A DNA stretch of 64,000 bases from Coprinellus micaceus (lineage: Eukaryota; Basidiomycota; Agaricomycetes; Agaricales; Psathyrellaceae), in NCBI GenBank assembly GCA_951394405.1, contig OX596335.1:2418001-2482000 (forward strand). The letters run 5' to 3'. This document shows, one piece after another, positions 1-11,490 of the stretch (its first letter is position 1; each line of letters opens with the position of its first letter). The translations under genes were made by a program, and so were the position numbers. Under the pieces are notes generated by a model. The model was given only the letters and a program-made list of their open reading frames with translations. It was not told the origin of the DNA and searched no databases.

Positions 1-1622
1 ACTCCTCGTCCTCGGACGATACGATAAGTGCGTTGCCCCTCGCTGCTATCTCTCCGGTTACAAACTCAAAGCTCCACAGCATATTCGGAGAATGCCCGGG
101 CCTTTTCCCGATTCTTCTTCAATGCTCGTGTCATGAGGTCTGTCGCGGACTGTGATCCGTCGACTACTATTCTAGGCTATTCTTCTTCCATACCGGTATT
201 CGTGAGCGGTGCTGCTCTCGCAAGGCTCGGCCATCCGAAGGGTGAATACATTCGCTGATCGCAGTATAGATCCCTCTGACCCCGGTTCGTTAGGTGAAAT
301 CAACATCACCCGAGCAGCCGCGAAGGAAGGCATCATACAGATGGTTTCATCCAATGCCTCACTGTCTTATGAAGATATTATCGCCGCCGCCGCTCCCACT
401 CAGCCCCTATTCTTTCAGCTGTACAAGAATCGAGACGACAACAAAGCCCTCAAGCGGGTTCAAGAAGTCGTCGGGCTAGGATACAAAGCTATTTTCTTGA
501 CTGTAGATGCCGTTGTCGCTGGAAACCGTGAAGAGGATATCCGATGTCCATGGGTGCTTGAAGAACTGGAGAGCGGGAAGCCTGCGGTCTGGGACGAAAA
601 CGTTCCTGTCGACGATGTTAATCTCGGGGGGACTGCGGGAAACCTGGTCAATAGGGACGACCGAAATATGACATGGGAAAAGGTGCGCATGGCTAAATCG
701 ATTCCTCGCCAATTGATTCGCTGAATCGTATGGTCAGACCGTCCCGTGGCTTCGAAGCGTCACAACCCTACCCATTGTTATCAAAGGCAAGCTTCTGATG
801 ATATTGACTTGGAGAAATCAGCCTCAAGGTGTACTCAGGGATCCAGTGTGTCGCAGATGCAGTCGCCGCAGCTGAGGCAGGCGTCGACGGCATTCTTCTG
901 TCCAACCACGGCGGTGCGTTTTACGGATAACGACACCTGGTTTATTGACTTACGTGCCATTTCCAGGTCGCCAACTTGACTAGTATGTTGCGTAGGCGAC
1001 AGTGCTTTACTCGGACCTAACTCCTCCCAAGTTCAATGCCTCCTATCGAGGTGCTTTACCGGCTCCAGCGTCAGCGACCGGATGTCTTTAAGAAGCTAGA
1101 AGGTAAGATCTTCGCCGATTCACACCCTGTTCGTGTCTGAGTTCATTGCATCCCAGTTTATATCGACGGTAAGTCAGGCAGTACTCGGCGAATAAATTTT
1201 ACATGAACGTGGATGCCCCTTAAGGTGGTATATATAGGGGAACAGGTGCCTACTTGTTCTTTCAAAGTCGTTGATACGCCGTTCAATTTCCCCTTCCAGA
1301 TGTCGTCAAAGCGCTTTGCCTTGGTGCCAAAGCTGTGGGATTGGGACGTGCATTCCTGTATGCTCAAAGTGTATGTTCCCGTCTCTAAACCCGAGCTTGA
1401 CTCTGAATCTTTTTAGGCCTATGGAGAGGCTGGCGCTGCAAAGATCGCCCAACTGATGCGACGGGAGATTGTTACAGCCATGCAGTTGGTCGGTGCTTCC
1501 AAGATCGAGGATCTTAAACCCGATATGGTACGGAATCGTCTTCACCAGGTGCAGTGCATGCTAAACGCTCGGGATAGGTTGAGAGGGTAGACTGGGAACC
1601 CATTCCCAAGGCTAAGCTCTGA
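1..1622 (+). CDS. FMN-dependent alpha-hydroxy-acid dehydrogenase (L-lactate dehydrogenase / cytochrome b2-like), 5' partial
   Basis: This is the C-terminal two thirds of an FMN-dependent 2-hydroxyacid dehydrogenase, the family of yeast flavocytochrome b2 and glycolate oxidase, which oxidises L-2-hydroxyacids such as lactate to 2-oxoacids. The start, and any cytochrome b5 domain, lie before base 1. Visible motifs are STTILGY.SSIP.FV, ALARLGHPKG, the flavin-site run QMVSSNASLS, PLFFQLY, IKGIQ, the active-site SNHGGRQLD (His proton acceptor and Arg) and the phosphate-binding DGGIYRGTDV and GLGRAFLYA. I place eleven introns: 28-79, 242-293, 683-737, 787-838, 914-966, 983-1031, 1103-1156, 1169-1224, 1246-1299, 1371-1416 and 1528-1583. 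The fourth begins with GC. The apparent TAG after QLD lies across the 982/983 splice site, so the gene reads through intact to TGA at 1620-1622. Substrate specificity cannot be told from the sequence. Confidence 0.88.
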
Positions 1623-1877
1623 GAGTAGATCTCGGGCTGATTCAATTCAAAGTGAGGTCAAGTTTTGGATACGATGGTTCATGTAACGCCACCGATTTAT
1701 TTCAACCTGGAGGACTTGGAATTAAATGAATATAATCTGTACATGAGAGAGGTTTGTGGCTTCCTAGTAACTATTCGAATGCACAATTCCTTTCGACCGA
1801 GTTGCGTCCCTTCGGCGCTTCCTCAGGCTCGACCTGGCTCGGATCACCACTTTGTGATCTGGAGACAAAGAAAGTTC

Positions 1878-1883
1878 CACGTG
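1878..1883. promoter_or_regulatory. CACGTG E-box in the 362-bp gap upstream of the LIM gene
   Basis: A CACGTG hexamer lies about 100 bp before the ATG at 1985. This sequence is the usual target of bHLH factors (Cbf1/Pho4 type). The rest of 1623-1984 holds no gene I can see. Function is inferred from the motif and position only. Confidence 0.3.
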
Positions 1884-1984
1884 ACTGCCATGATCAGAAT
1901 AGGCTCGAATTGAACTTGAACTTTGGAGCCACTCGTGCCGGGTTGGTTCCCGTCCTTCCTCCTTCTCCTCAGTTGCATTGAGCT

Positions 1985-4793
1985 ATGGGGTTCTGCCGTA
2001 GGTGCGGCGACATTGTCAGTGGAGATCGCTGCAAATGTGGCGGTAGGCCCGTTGGTAAGCCTAAGACTATCGTGCCTTCTGTGCATCAATGTGTTGACTT
2101 CAAACGCCCCGCAGAACCCATCGTTGCTTTTAGAAAGAGTGTAACAGAAGAAGATACCCAAGATAAATGGGCCAAGACATATGCATCGAACAAGTCCTCG
2201 ACATCGCCGGTACGATCTGCGACTTCAACATATTCCAATTCCTCCACCTCGTTGTCGAGTTCAACGAGTAGACCGTTTCCCCGCCCCATCAGCGCACCTT
2301 CGTCAAGCAAGCAGGCGGATGTGGGGAGTAAGGTCACAGACTATATTGCATCCGCAACATCCCGCACTCGACCTTTAGCGCGGGCTATCACTGGCGCCAA
2401 CCCCGAAGCCGGTATCCTCCCATCTCTCACCGACAATACCCTCTCGAAAGTTTATGGGTCCGTATTGCAGCCTAAGGAGACGCTGTCGACGTTCAGCTGT
2501 GCTGTATGCTCCGCTGTTTTCCCTCCAGATGCGACGATATACCCAGATCCGGTGCAACCCAACTCGAACAGATTCATGTGTCGACCATGTTTTGTTGAGA
2601 ATGGTGGAAGCAAAGGACCTTGCGGAACATGTTCTCGCCCAGTCCTGACGCTGAAAGCGGAGGGCGGGTTCATCCATGCGGCAAGCAAGTACTGGCACAA
2701 ACGCTGTTTCAATTGTGCTGGATGCTCGAAGAACCTTGGCGACAAACCTATGGTCGATCTCCTCGGCCAGCCATGTTGCCCCGATTGCTTCGATACCTGC
2801 TTGAAGCGTGAAACGCCGAAGAAGAAGACGGTACCGGTCGACCTCCCGAAACCCGAGTCCGTTGGACGAATCCCCGCATTGAACAAATCCACTTCAAGTA
2901 CTAAGAGCCAGGAAGCCAGTCCCATCATTGGCGAGCTGGAGGAACGCCTGGGGATGAAGAAACGCGAAGGGAGTCCGGCGTTGGATGATCTTTCTCAGCG
3001 ACTCAGCTTTATCGGGAGGGACCGTGCTTACTCTGGAGGAAGCCCTTCGAAAAGTCCAACCCTTAATCGTTCCCGGAATCGCCCCAAAGCTGGATATGAT
3101 GAGGGAAGATATTCCCCAACGAAAACGACACCCCTTCGACGGCAGACCCCCGGTAGCCAAGCGCTTACCCCTGAGGCGGTAGTCGACGTGAAGCTACGCC
3201 TCTCGAAGGCCGTATCGTCTCCTTCGCCAACATTTACCAGTTCTCAGCCGCCAGCAAATCCACTATCCTTCCAGGATAGAAGCATGTCTTCACAATCTTC
3301 CACAATGAGCGACCTTGACTCCTTTGTCAGTCCACGTATTCCCCCCATACCCGATCTTATAACCGACTTCTCCGACACCACGACTCAATCCTCCTTCGCA
3401 GACGAACCTAGTTCGCCACCACATATGGTTTCGGAGGATGATATCTTCAACCCAATGAAGCAAGGATACCGAACATCCCGACACGAGTTCTACAACCCCC
3501 TGGACGAGCCCATCGTCGAGGAAACCAATAGTCAAGTGAATACCCCAACCAAGACCCCTACGCGGACGCCGAACAAGCGGGTTCAAGATACCAACCGGCA
3601 TACCCCTACCACGAGCGTTGGCGTGGCGACGCCCAGCCCTTTGCGCCATTCAACTTCGAACTCGAACATCCGCTCGTCCTCGAGTGGCGATTCTGCCTCT
3701 ACATCATGTGCAAAGTGCGATGGAAAGCTTTTTTCGATGGGGAGTGGGGGTCGCTTTGTCACCGTGCCTTCGGATATGGGAGGATTACTACAACGATATC
3801 ATGTGAACTGCTTCACCTGCTACATCTGCGATGGCGTATTCGAAAAAGGCGGCCATGGCCAGGCCAGCTTTGTCAAGCATGGCGGCCGTCCATGCCATAC
3901 CGAGGTTCGTCGCTTTCGTCGACTTAGAGTGAAGTCTTACTGATAACCTCTCCAGTGTGCCCCCAAGGAACGAGCCGTCGTTGTCAAGTCACCCAGCTCC
4001 CCCGCCCTGCGAGTCAGAGCACAAACCGTCTCGGTCAAACCTGCCCCTTCACCGACACACCCTCTATCTAAGCCTATAATCTCGAGCCGATTTGAACAAG
4101 CGGCAGTAGCGGGGTCTCCTGGTGAGGGGCCCTTCCCCCGGTTTGGTGGTTCACGGAACACATGCCCAGGCTGTAAGAAATCGGTTTCACCGATGGAGCG
4201 AGGCGTTATACCAGGACCTCAAGGTACCAAGTGGCATTCATCTTGCCTTGTTTGTGGGGGGAAGAAGTCCAGACCTGTCAGCTGGTATGGCGGCCGAGAG
4301 GAGAAAGGAAAGCCTGGATGTGGCAAGAAGCTTGATAGCGCGGCCAAGAGTGACGGGGAAGGGGGTATTTGGTGTCGTGAATGCATAGTAAGTTTCATGT
4401 TTGAATTAGGCGCCATGGGATGTACCTCTGACGATCGATTTATTGCAGCTTCTTCTCGGCATCCAGAGCTCCCCTGCTCCATCGCCCATGAAAACCACTC
4501 TATCGCCTACTTACACGACTTCGGGAAAGATGGTTCCACAGTTCACCGGGACGACTCGTCAATTTACATGTGTGAGCGGACCAGGGGGCGAAAGTTTCTT
4601 GACAAGTCAGTTGACCGGGTCTTCCGGTCTGAATCCAACTCGGAGCATCAGTCCAGCAAAACAGGTCGGGATAAGACCCAGGCCAAAGAGTGTGATTGGG
4701 ATGAGGAGTCACAGCAAGAGCATCGACGAGGGGAGAGGAATGTTCCTCGTGCGACAAATGACGGGTTCACAGGGTGGGTGGAACGATTCCTAG
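1985..4793 (+). CDS. Three-LIM-domain protein, paxillin-like
   Basis: A long, mostly disordered Ser/Thr/Pro-rich protein with three zinc-binding LIM modules. LIM proteins are adaptors at cortical actin and cell-wall integrity sites; fungal Pxl1 (paxillin-like) is the nearest known type, but this assignment is by architecture only. The N terminus carries a compact Cys-rich motif (MGFCRRCGDI, then CKCGG) that looks like an extra zinc knuckle. LIM1 is near residues 214-268 (CGTC..H..C..C..C..CPDC), LIM2 near 574-645 (CAKC..CFTCYIC..) and LIM3 near 700-770 (CPGC..WHSSCLVCGG..CREC). Introns are near 3905-3955 and 4389-4448. The last exon keeps the frame and ends at 4793 after a basic Ser-rich tail. 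The ATG at 1985 is the first in frame. Confidence 0.8.
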
Positions 4794-5458
4794 GCGTTGC
4801 AAGTTATCACGGACGCTATGAATTCGCAGCCACACGTACACATGCTTCTCTTCTGTGGTATGGACTTGTTACCCTACGCTATCGCACGTCGATGTATTAT
4901 CAGACTTTTTATACACCATACGTAGGATTTTCGCCTTCGATCTAGAAGCTCTGGACCTTCTGGTCGACGCCCATAAGAGGTTGTCTATCTGCATCTCTGA
5001 TGTAGCCACTGGAGGTGGTCAATGTGGGAGACTGTTGGTTGATGGAAACGGCTCGAGCGGATGTAGTCAATTGGCATAGAGCGGAGCGTTGTCATGGACT
5101 TGAACCAGGTCAGTGATGCTCGGCCAGACTTGCGACACCTTTTCCCTCTTCTTCTCCATCTTCTCCGCTTTGGACTGATACCTTTGTAGGTGAATACCTC
5201 GTGTTTCGTGTTTCGTGGTGTCCAGCGTTGATGCTGACCACCCATTGCTGCGTTCATCAGTATAGCCTTCGTTCACCTTCCACTCTTTTCATTTGTCTTC
5301 TTCCTGCCCGGACAGCTTCATCAGACAGGAGGCTACCTGGGCCAGCGGGGTTAGGGAAGCAAAACCCTCGACACCGATCGGGCTCCAAGGCGCGCCTGTT
5401 TTGAAGCTGCGGGATTGTATAGCTCTGCAAGCCAGAGCCGTCCTCTTCGTCGGTCGTC
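4794..5458. other. 665-bp intergenic region with a possible small minus-strand gene
   Basis: There is no confident gene here. On the minus strand a frame opens at an ATG at 5460, sharing the CATG with the plus-strand start at 5459. With one short intron it could reach a stop at 5067-5069, giving about 115 residues that end in a Lys/Glu-rich helix (KAEKMEKKREKVSQVW). Because that start coincides with the neighbour's start, there would be no room for a promoter. I regard it as doubtful. The first part is probably 3' UTR of the LIM gene. Confidence 0.2.
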
Positions 5459-8030
5459 ATGCCTCATAATGTTTATGATAGCTTGACTTTGAGCGATGAT
5501 GCAGCGGTACGTTTCCCCCACACCATCCCCCTCGAGCTGCTGGTACTGATTTGCTCACAGATAGAGTCAGTCATTACTGGAATACCGTTGTTTTGTATTG
5601 GCATCTTCGCCATTGGCTTCTTCACTTTCTTGCTCGTTCTGAAGCGGGTTGATCTGTGAGCCATGTCTCACTCAGTTGTCGCTCCGGCTGTTACTGATGC
5701 GCAATAGGCTGTCCGTCTTTTTATTCGTTTCGTCGTTTCTCGGGTTCATCGCCGCTATCTTGGACCTTGGCCAAATCCTGATCAGGGGAAGCTCTGGTAT
5801 CGCCAATGGCCTACGGCTCGCGGACGTCAACGGGTTCATACAAGCGCGAGAGGTGCTGCTGTCCATGTCGGTTGGAACCGTCTTCCTCTTCTACTGGACA
5901 TTGGTCGGACGGAGACCCTTCGGTTCGATCTCGTCACAACCCCTCTTTCCGAATACCAGGACGACAAGAATGTCATCGTTGCACTGTGGTAGATGGGAGC
6001 GCTGGGGATACATCGGATTCGGACTCAAGTGGTTGACGATACTCATCTGCGTCCTCATCCCCATCCTGCAAACCGTCTGGAGGGTCGACCCGAAGCACCA
6101 CCAGTACGACGACCTCTACGTCGCGGCATCCGTCTTTGAAACGGCCATCTCTATTATTTTTATTCTTAAGATATTCCTCAACCTCTCTTTGACTTCCCTG
6201 GAGGAGCGACGGCAGGTGTTCGTGGATTACACGGCACCCATTTGCGCCTTAGCCACGAGCACAGGCCATGGGATAGGGAACCTCGTTCTTTGTAAGTGGT
6301 CTATTCAATTCAAGGGTAACCTAGACTCATCTTTTCTCATAGTTGCCTTCTCTGAAACCACGCTTGGCCGGTTCCTCCGTGCGATTGAGGTGTATATTCT
6401 TCTCGTCTGGTTCCTCATCATAACCTTCCGCCACACCAAGGCGACCGAAGAAGACCTCAGACACAAACCCAACTCCAGCGTCGAAAAGGCCCCTCTACCA
6501 TACTTCGAGCCTGTAACCCAACTCTCTCAAGGGCGTACCGCCACGACGACGGGAATTACACGACAAGCAGGACCTACCTTCCTGAAGCCTTGGGGACCTA
6601 CTCGCGACTCTACCGTGTCCAAGGTTGGGTCGTGGATTTCGAACAGTCGCTTCAACCAGCTGTTCACCTCTTCGAGGGAAAGGCCCCGGGATAATGAGGC
6701 AGGCCGCCCCCCCTCGTCGGAGTCCAGTGTGTTATTCAGGACCACTCCCGAGTCCATGAGCGAGAAGCGGCCGCCCGACATCGGGGGAGATGGACCACTG
6801 AATCCTCCTGCATTGGCCGTACCTTCCACCGGAGAAGGTGGCCGACCTTACACCGAGATATCCCTGTCATACTACGCCATGGAAGGCGATCTCCGTCCCC
6901 CGTCCAAATCGATGACCATTCAAGATACCTACTCGATCGGATCCGACTCACCTGTCTATGGCCTTGATGGAATTATCCCTCCCCGTCGGCCCAAGCCTGC
7001 GCCCGAGTCCATCGTCGTGCAGCCGCCTACGGTTCGCTCAGCAGCCACGAGCGAGATCCTCTCCCCAATAGATCAGCTCATGCAACAACAGTCGGATCTG
7101 GACAATTCCATCTCCAAACTCCGAGGGTTGCACAACCGACAGAATAGCGTCCCATCATCCCTCAATACCAACAGGGAAAGCAGGAATGGGCAGGTCGTTG
7201 CCGTGCCGCGCAGGGGAAGCACACAGCGTAACACGATCCTCATCACGCCTTCCTTCAGTTCCTTCAGCAAGCCCTTCTCTTCGGCGTCAGAGCACAGCGA
7301 ATTCACCTTGTCGAACTTTCCAGATCCACCGGAAGGAAAGGCGCCTGCACCAACTGCGAAGCCAGGGCCCAAGGTCGGCATTATTCCAATCCAGATCCCT
7401 CCGCTCGACATATCCTCCAATCCTGGGTCGCCGTTCTTTGGGTTGACGGGCACCAGATTTGACTCTGCTGGGACTCAGTTCGACGTTACATCTTTCATTG
7501 GAGGTCCGTTTCTATATTTGTTGAAGGAATAACCGCTGACCTCGTTTGTAGGTTTCGCCGGTCCAGAAAGCGGCTACACCACAGGCGGTAACATGGCGTC
7601 CAGCTCGCTGTACAGAACAGCATCGCGCAGCGATGACGATACTGGCACGGGCCCTCCTACTTCCGCCCTGCCTGGGGCTCCGCCAGCGAAGGCCGATTCG
7701 CCTACAGCCGCGATTCGCCCGCCTATCACTCCCTCATCCACCTCCTCCTCTCCTACCAAGTCTCAGGGACTTGGCAAGGCGACGATGTCCAGCTCGTTCA
7801 AGGCCGTGACAATAGGCCCTGTCCACTCTTTACCAAGCAAGGATGACCGAGAAGCGGCCAACGTACAAAGCATAGCGACTGTGGAGTTGCGACACCAACA
7901 ACAACCTAGTCTCGCGTTGAGGCCCTTCTTAGAACGTGCGGGGTCAACAAGGGTAGCGCCTCCTTCAGGTCCGCGACATTCGAAGTCAACGTCCTTGAGC
8001 CGCTCGAGAAGCGACACTGTACCTTTCTAA
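5459..8030 (+). CDS. Orphan seven-helix membrane protein with a long disordered tail
   Basis: I do not recognise the family. After a short N terminus the protein has about seven hydrophobic stretches: GIPLFCIGIFAIGFFTFLLV, LSVFLFVSSFLGFIAAIL, LLSMSVGTVFLFYWTLV, WLTILICVLIPILQTV, AISIIFILKIFLNL, a segment around ICALATSTGHGIGNLVL, and IEVYILLVWFLIITF. About 500 Ser/Pro-rich residues then follow, ending in a cluster of SRS-type sites. Introns are near 5507-5561, 5658-5707, 6291-6341 (51 nt, no stop and frame-preserving) and 7502-7551. The topology is that of a seven-transmembrane receptor or transporter-like protein with a cytosolic tail, but no ligand or G-protein motif is evident. The stop is TAA at 8028-8030. 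Confidence 0.65.
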
Positions 8031-8580
8031 TTCGTTTTCGCTCAACTTTGGTGTCCGGTGTGTGCCTTTGCTTTTATGCCCTGTTGTATTTTTAGTTGTA
8101 GACTGTGTACACGTACGCTACAAACATGTCTGGGTGACGAACGTCGTCGGTCGTCGAGAATTGATATGTCAATTTCACCCCGCTTTAGAACACGCTCGAA
8201 GGCTTCGTTATATGTTATCCGAGCAAATACCTGTGCCACCTTCGCCGACATTTGAACGACAAAGAAGCGTTTGCGGCTCCACTTCGTAGTCGATGACACC
8301 GTGTCCCCACACTACTGGTACCTCTTCAATTATACTTATCTAAAATTTCTGGAGTTTGGATCTTAGAGCTTAGAACCGCTCGCGTCTACGGTGTACCATA
8401 GTGGCATGGTCGATTTTGATTTTCGATCTCGCCGTGCAAGAACGGACTTCGGCCGCATGCCCGGTGGGGGGGTAGGGTGTCCGACCTGGCTCGAGAGCCA
8501 ATACTTAAGAGTCCCAAAAATCCGAGATTTTCGGAATGCCACCCGGCCCGCGATCCAGAACGCGCCTCCTTGACCACATG

Positions 8581-8588
8581 TGACGTCA
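8581..8588. promoter_or_regulatory. Perfect CRE/ATF palindrome TGACGTCA upstream of the J-protein gene
   Basis: TGACGTCA, the full cAMP-response/ATF-CREB site bound by fungal bZIP factors such as Atf1, lies 73 bp before the ATG at 8661. It is directly preceded by CACATG. The rest of the 8031-8660 gap contains no gene I can see. A stress-responsive chaperone promoter would suit this motif, but that is inference. Confidence 0.45.
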
Positions 8589-8660
8589 CGCGGACTATGC
8601 CCAACTACTTAAAGTCGCACTGGCGTTGCAGTGCACTAATTAGACTCTTCATTCTCAGCC

Positions 8661-9586
8661 ATGTCGTCTTCTTCATTTCCCGACTACTACAAAATCCTGA
8701 ACTTGTCCCAAAACGCTACGCCAGAGGACGTTAAGCAAGCGTACCGCAAAGAGTCATTGAAGTGTGTCGCTGAGTTCACGGCGCAGTCAGTGGAACGCAT
8801 GCTAATAATCAGCACCGTCGACCGTTCCCTTTCCACTCTACCAAAATCCATTTTGTAGGACTCATCCAGATAGACTTACCAATGCGACACCTGCGGAGAA
8901 GCGGGTCGCGACGGAGAAGTTCCAGGTCAGCCACCCGCGAACGACTAGCCTTTACTACGAGTCACCGCCCAACCCGCTGACCCCCCACCCAGGCCGTAGC
9001 AGATGCCTACTACGTACTCTCAGATGCCAAGAGGCGTAAAGAGTACGATGTGCTTTACGTTACGCGTCGAGATAGGTCGGAAGACCCCTCATCCTCCTCC
9101 AACTTCTTTTCTCAGTTCGCAGGAATGTTCGCTGGTGCTGGCGCTGGTGGAGCCAACGGCCCCGCCACACCTGGTGCCCAGCCCAATGCTGAAGGCGTCT
9201 TCGCCGATGTGTTTGAGGAGGTGGGTCCTTTATCAACTCGTCTAGTTTTCATGTCCTGATATCCCCGTCCCTTCAGCTGCTACGCCCCGAGGTTAGCAGA
9301 GTCCTACCGTTCTGGAGCTGGGTCGGGACGGCCAGCGGCGCTGGTTTGGGCTTTATTGTGGCCAATATTCCTGGCCTCATGGTGGGTGCCGTCGCCGGTA
9401 ATAGACTCGGAGCTATTCGAGATGCCAAAGGCAAATCTGTTGCTGCTGTCTTCTCTCAGCTCGGAGGAGACCAGAAAGCAGAGGTACGGGACCCCCTCAT
9501 TCAGAGTTATCGTTTACATTGACGATGAGCCGACGATGCAGATCTTAAAGATGCTGGCTACGAAGATTCTCGGATCTGCTCTATGA
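8661..9586 (+). CDS. J-domain (DnaJ/Hsp40) protein
   Basis: A class C J-protein of about 220 residues, expected to stimulate an Hsp70. The J domain starts near the N terminus (DYYKILNLSQNATPEDVKQA), the invariant HPD sits in THPDRLT at the exon 1/2 junction, and helix IV ends at YYVLSDAKRRKEYD. After it comes a Gly/Ala-rich linker, then a conserved-looking segment (LRPEVSRVLPFWSWVG, GLGFIVANIPGLMVGAVAGN) that may be a membrane-associated hairpin, and a short C-terminal helix. Introns fall near 8760-8859, 8930-8993, 9222-9277 and 9484-9541. The ATG at 8661 gives the normal J-domain start. Client and location cannot be told. Confidence 0.85.
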
Positions 9587-9999
9587 TCTAGCTCCCTCGG
9601 TTCTTGCTCGCGAAGGGACACATAATGCACCCTTGTTTCCCGAGGAATTCTTCCGGACTGGTTTGTGCCATGGGGCACGGCCATTTCAAGAAAATATGTA
9701 CCTCTATAGCTACATAATGTACTTGTTCTGGGAGGGGATGCGACAGTTTGAAAACTATGACTAGAACTATACAATAACTTCGCAAAGCAAGAAGAAAGAG
9801 CGACGGACGGGAGGGGGAGGCCTGGATCGGAGGACTGTAAATAGACGGGATGGACAGCGAAGGTTTGGCGTAAAAATGGTCGTGATGCCCAAAAAAAAAT
9901 TAAATCAAATATGGCTCGGGTAGTTTCCTAACCTTATGTGTCGAAGAAGAACGAGAACAGATGAACCTTTTCATGACCGAGTGTTTGGCACCATGGGAG
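9587..9999. other. Convergent 3' intergenic region
   Basis: This 413-bp stretch lies between two converging genes. It is AT-rich with a run of nine A residues near 9890-9898 followed by TTAAATCAAAT. I see no gene. It probably holds both 3' UTRs and polyadenylation signals. Confidence 0.5.
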
Positions 10000-11146
10000 C
10001 TAACGCCACAACTCTCCAGCGTGCCAACCATATGGGTTATAATCACCCGCGACGTCTCCATGCTGCAGAGTAGCGTAGTCGTTCAATCCTCCTGCACCGT
10101 TTGCCAGAGCCAGGGTAAGCGCTTCGATTTCCTTCTCGGACGCGTTGGAAGGGGGCAGCGGACGAGGACCATGTACGATGGAGCCCGGTGATGTGGAGTG
10201 GGGGGCTCCAAAAAACGGGTGCGACGCGGGAAGATGCTTGGGTATTGACTCTGCCATGGGGGATGTTGGCGGGGACGGTGAGAAGCGGGAAGGGATTTCG
10301 TCCGCTGAGAGAAAGCCAAACGAGCGAGGAGACGAGGAGAAGGAATGGCGGGCAGCAAATGGCGGGCCATCGTATTGACCGTCCATTCGAACGTCTGGTG
10401 GGTGGGAACTGGACCTTGAGGTGAACTCTCCCGCATATATCTGGATGTCGTCGTCGTCGTCGCTTTCGAACATGTCCGAATGCGGTTGGTATGCATGAGT
10501 AGGCGGGCTAGTGCCACCAGGGTGCGGATGCGGCCGTAAGGGTCGTCCCCGATCTCCTTCAGAGAGGAACCCAGGGCGTAGGTATTCATGTTCCCTCATT
10601 CTTCGAACAAAACCTTCACCGCTTTCTTCCACGCTCCTCTCGAGCTCCCAAAACGCGCTCGAGCGTAGCCGACGCAGGTCCGTGTCCGAGACGTCCATGA
10701 AAGAAGAGCATGATAGTGCAGAGGAGCGCCGAGGCCTCTCCTTTTTCTTCCCTTTCGACATGGGCAATCCAAAGTCGCCAGAAGATACAGCGAAGGTTGA
10801 TTTGGGAAGTCTCAAAGTAACCTGGGGGAAACCATTCGATTTTGCGATTCGCGAGGCGGAAACTCCATCTATGAAACGGGAAAGATTAGCTATAGGGCTC
10901 TCAATACCTGAGATCGCGTGGTTGCTCACCTGAGCCAGCAGATAGCCCCCTCCTCCGACGCTTTCCTTGCCTCTGGCTATCTGGATCCCATTTTGACGAC
11001 TCGCCCCACTGGCTCGAGATAGCTTGTGGGTGTGAGCGTTTCACCGCGACCTTCTTTGCAATGCGTGGTGAAGACGACGACGACGAGAGCGCGCTCGATG
11101 CCGAGTGGGATCTCCTGCGACGATTCTGAGCGCGAATGGTGGACAT
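10000..11146 (-). CDS. Disordered hypothetical protein
   Basis: Not recognised. Exon 1 starts at 11146 (MSTIRAQNRRRRS) and is Ser/Arg/Lys-rich, resembling a nuclear localisation region. A 61-nt intron (10869-10929) joins it to a long second exon. That exon contains a basic KGKKKERPRRSS motif, a predicted helix (DTDLRRLRSSAFWELERSV), an acidic DDDDD patch, Pro/Ser-rich linkers and a short structured end (KEIEALTLALANGAGG, then YNPYGWHAGELW). The C-terminal part looks conserved rather than random. A nuclear role is only a guess from the basic N terminus. A TATA-like CTATATATGG lies on the upstream side near 11209-11218. Confidence 0.6.
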
Positions 11147-11490
11147 GTCTCCCCGGTGTCGAGGGGCAATGAGGCTGAAGGACAATTTATTCTGAGGACC
11201 TCTGCGCGCTATATATGGCAACTTTCTTTGTTGGGATCAGGCGCCTTCGGCATCGCACCCCAGAGGACGATATGATCAGCTCAGATCAGCTCAGATCAGC
11301 ACAGGTCTGGCACAGGCAGTTCCGCTGGGGACTTTATCTGGCCTTACCTGCCCTTCTCAGGTATATAATTGCTGATCATTTCGCCCTCTGCGGTCTGATG
11401 CTCGGAGCGGAGATCACTCCGAGACCGTCACACCTCTCAATTGCACCTTACCCACCATCTTCCCATCTCCCTTCCGGCCCCGCACGTACA
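11147..11490. promoter_or_regulatory. Promoter-side gap with TATA element, decamer repeat and dyad
   Basis: This 344-bp gap lies upstream of the minus-strand gene that starts at 11146. It has a TATA-like element at 11209-11218 (CTATATATGG), a short tandem run of the decamer AGCTCAGATC around 11278-11305, and an inverted repeat CTCGGAG (11401-11407) / CTCCGAG (11417-11423), which also gives a CGG..CCG-type spacing. No ORF here looks coding. Confidence 0.4.

Noticed and set aside
978..984. TAG stop right after the SNHGGRQLD motif in the dehydrogenase
   Set aside because: It spans the 982/983 splice site; a GTATGT..AAG intron to 1031 restores QLDYSMPPIEVLY, so it is not a premature stop.
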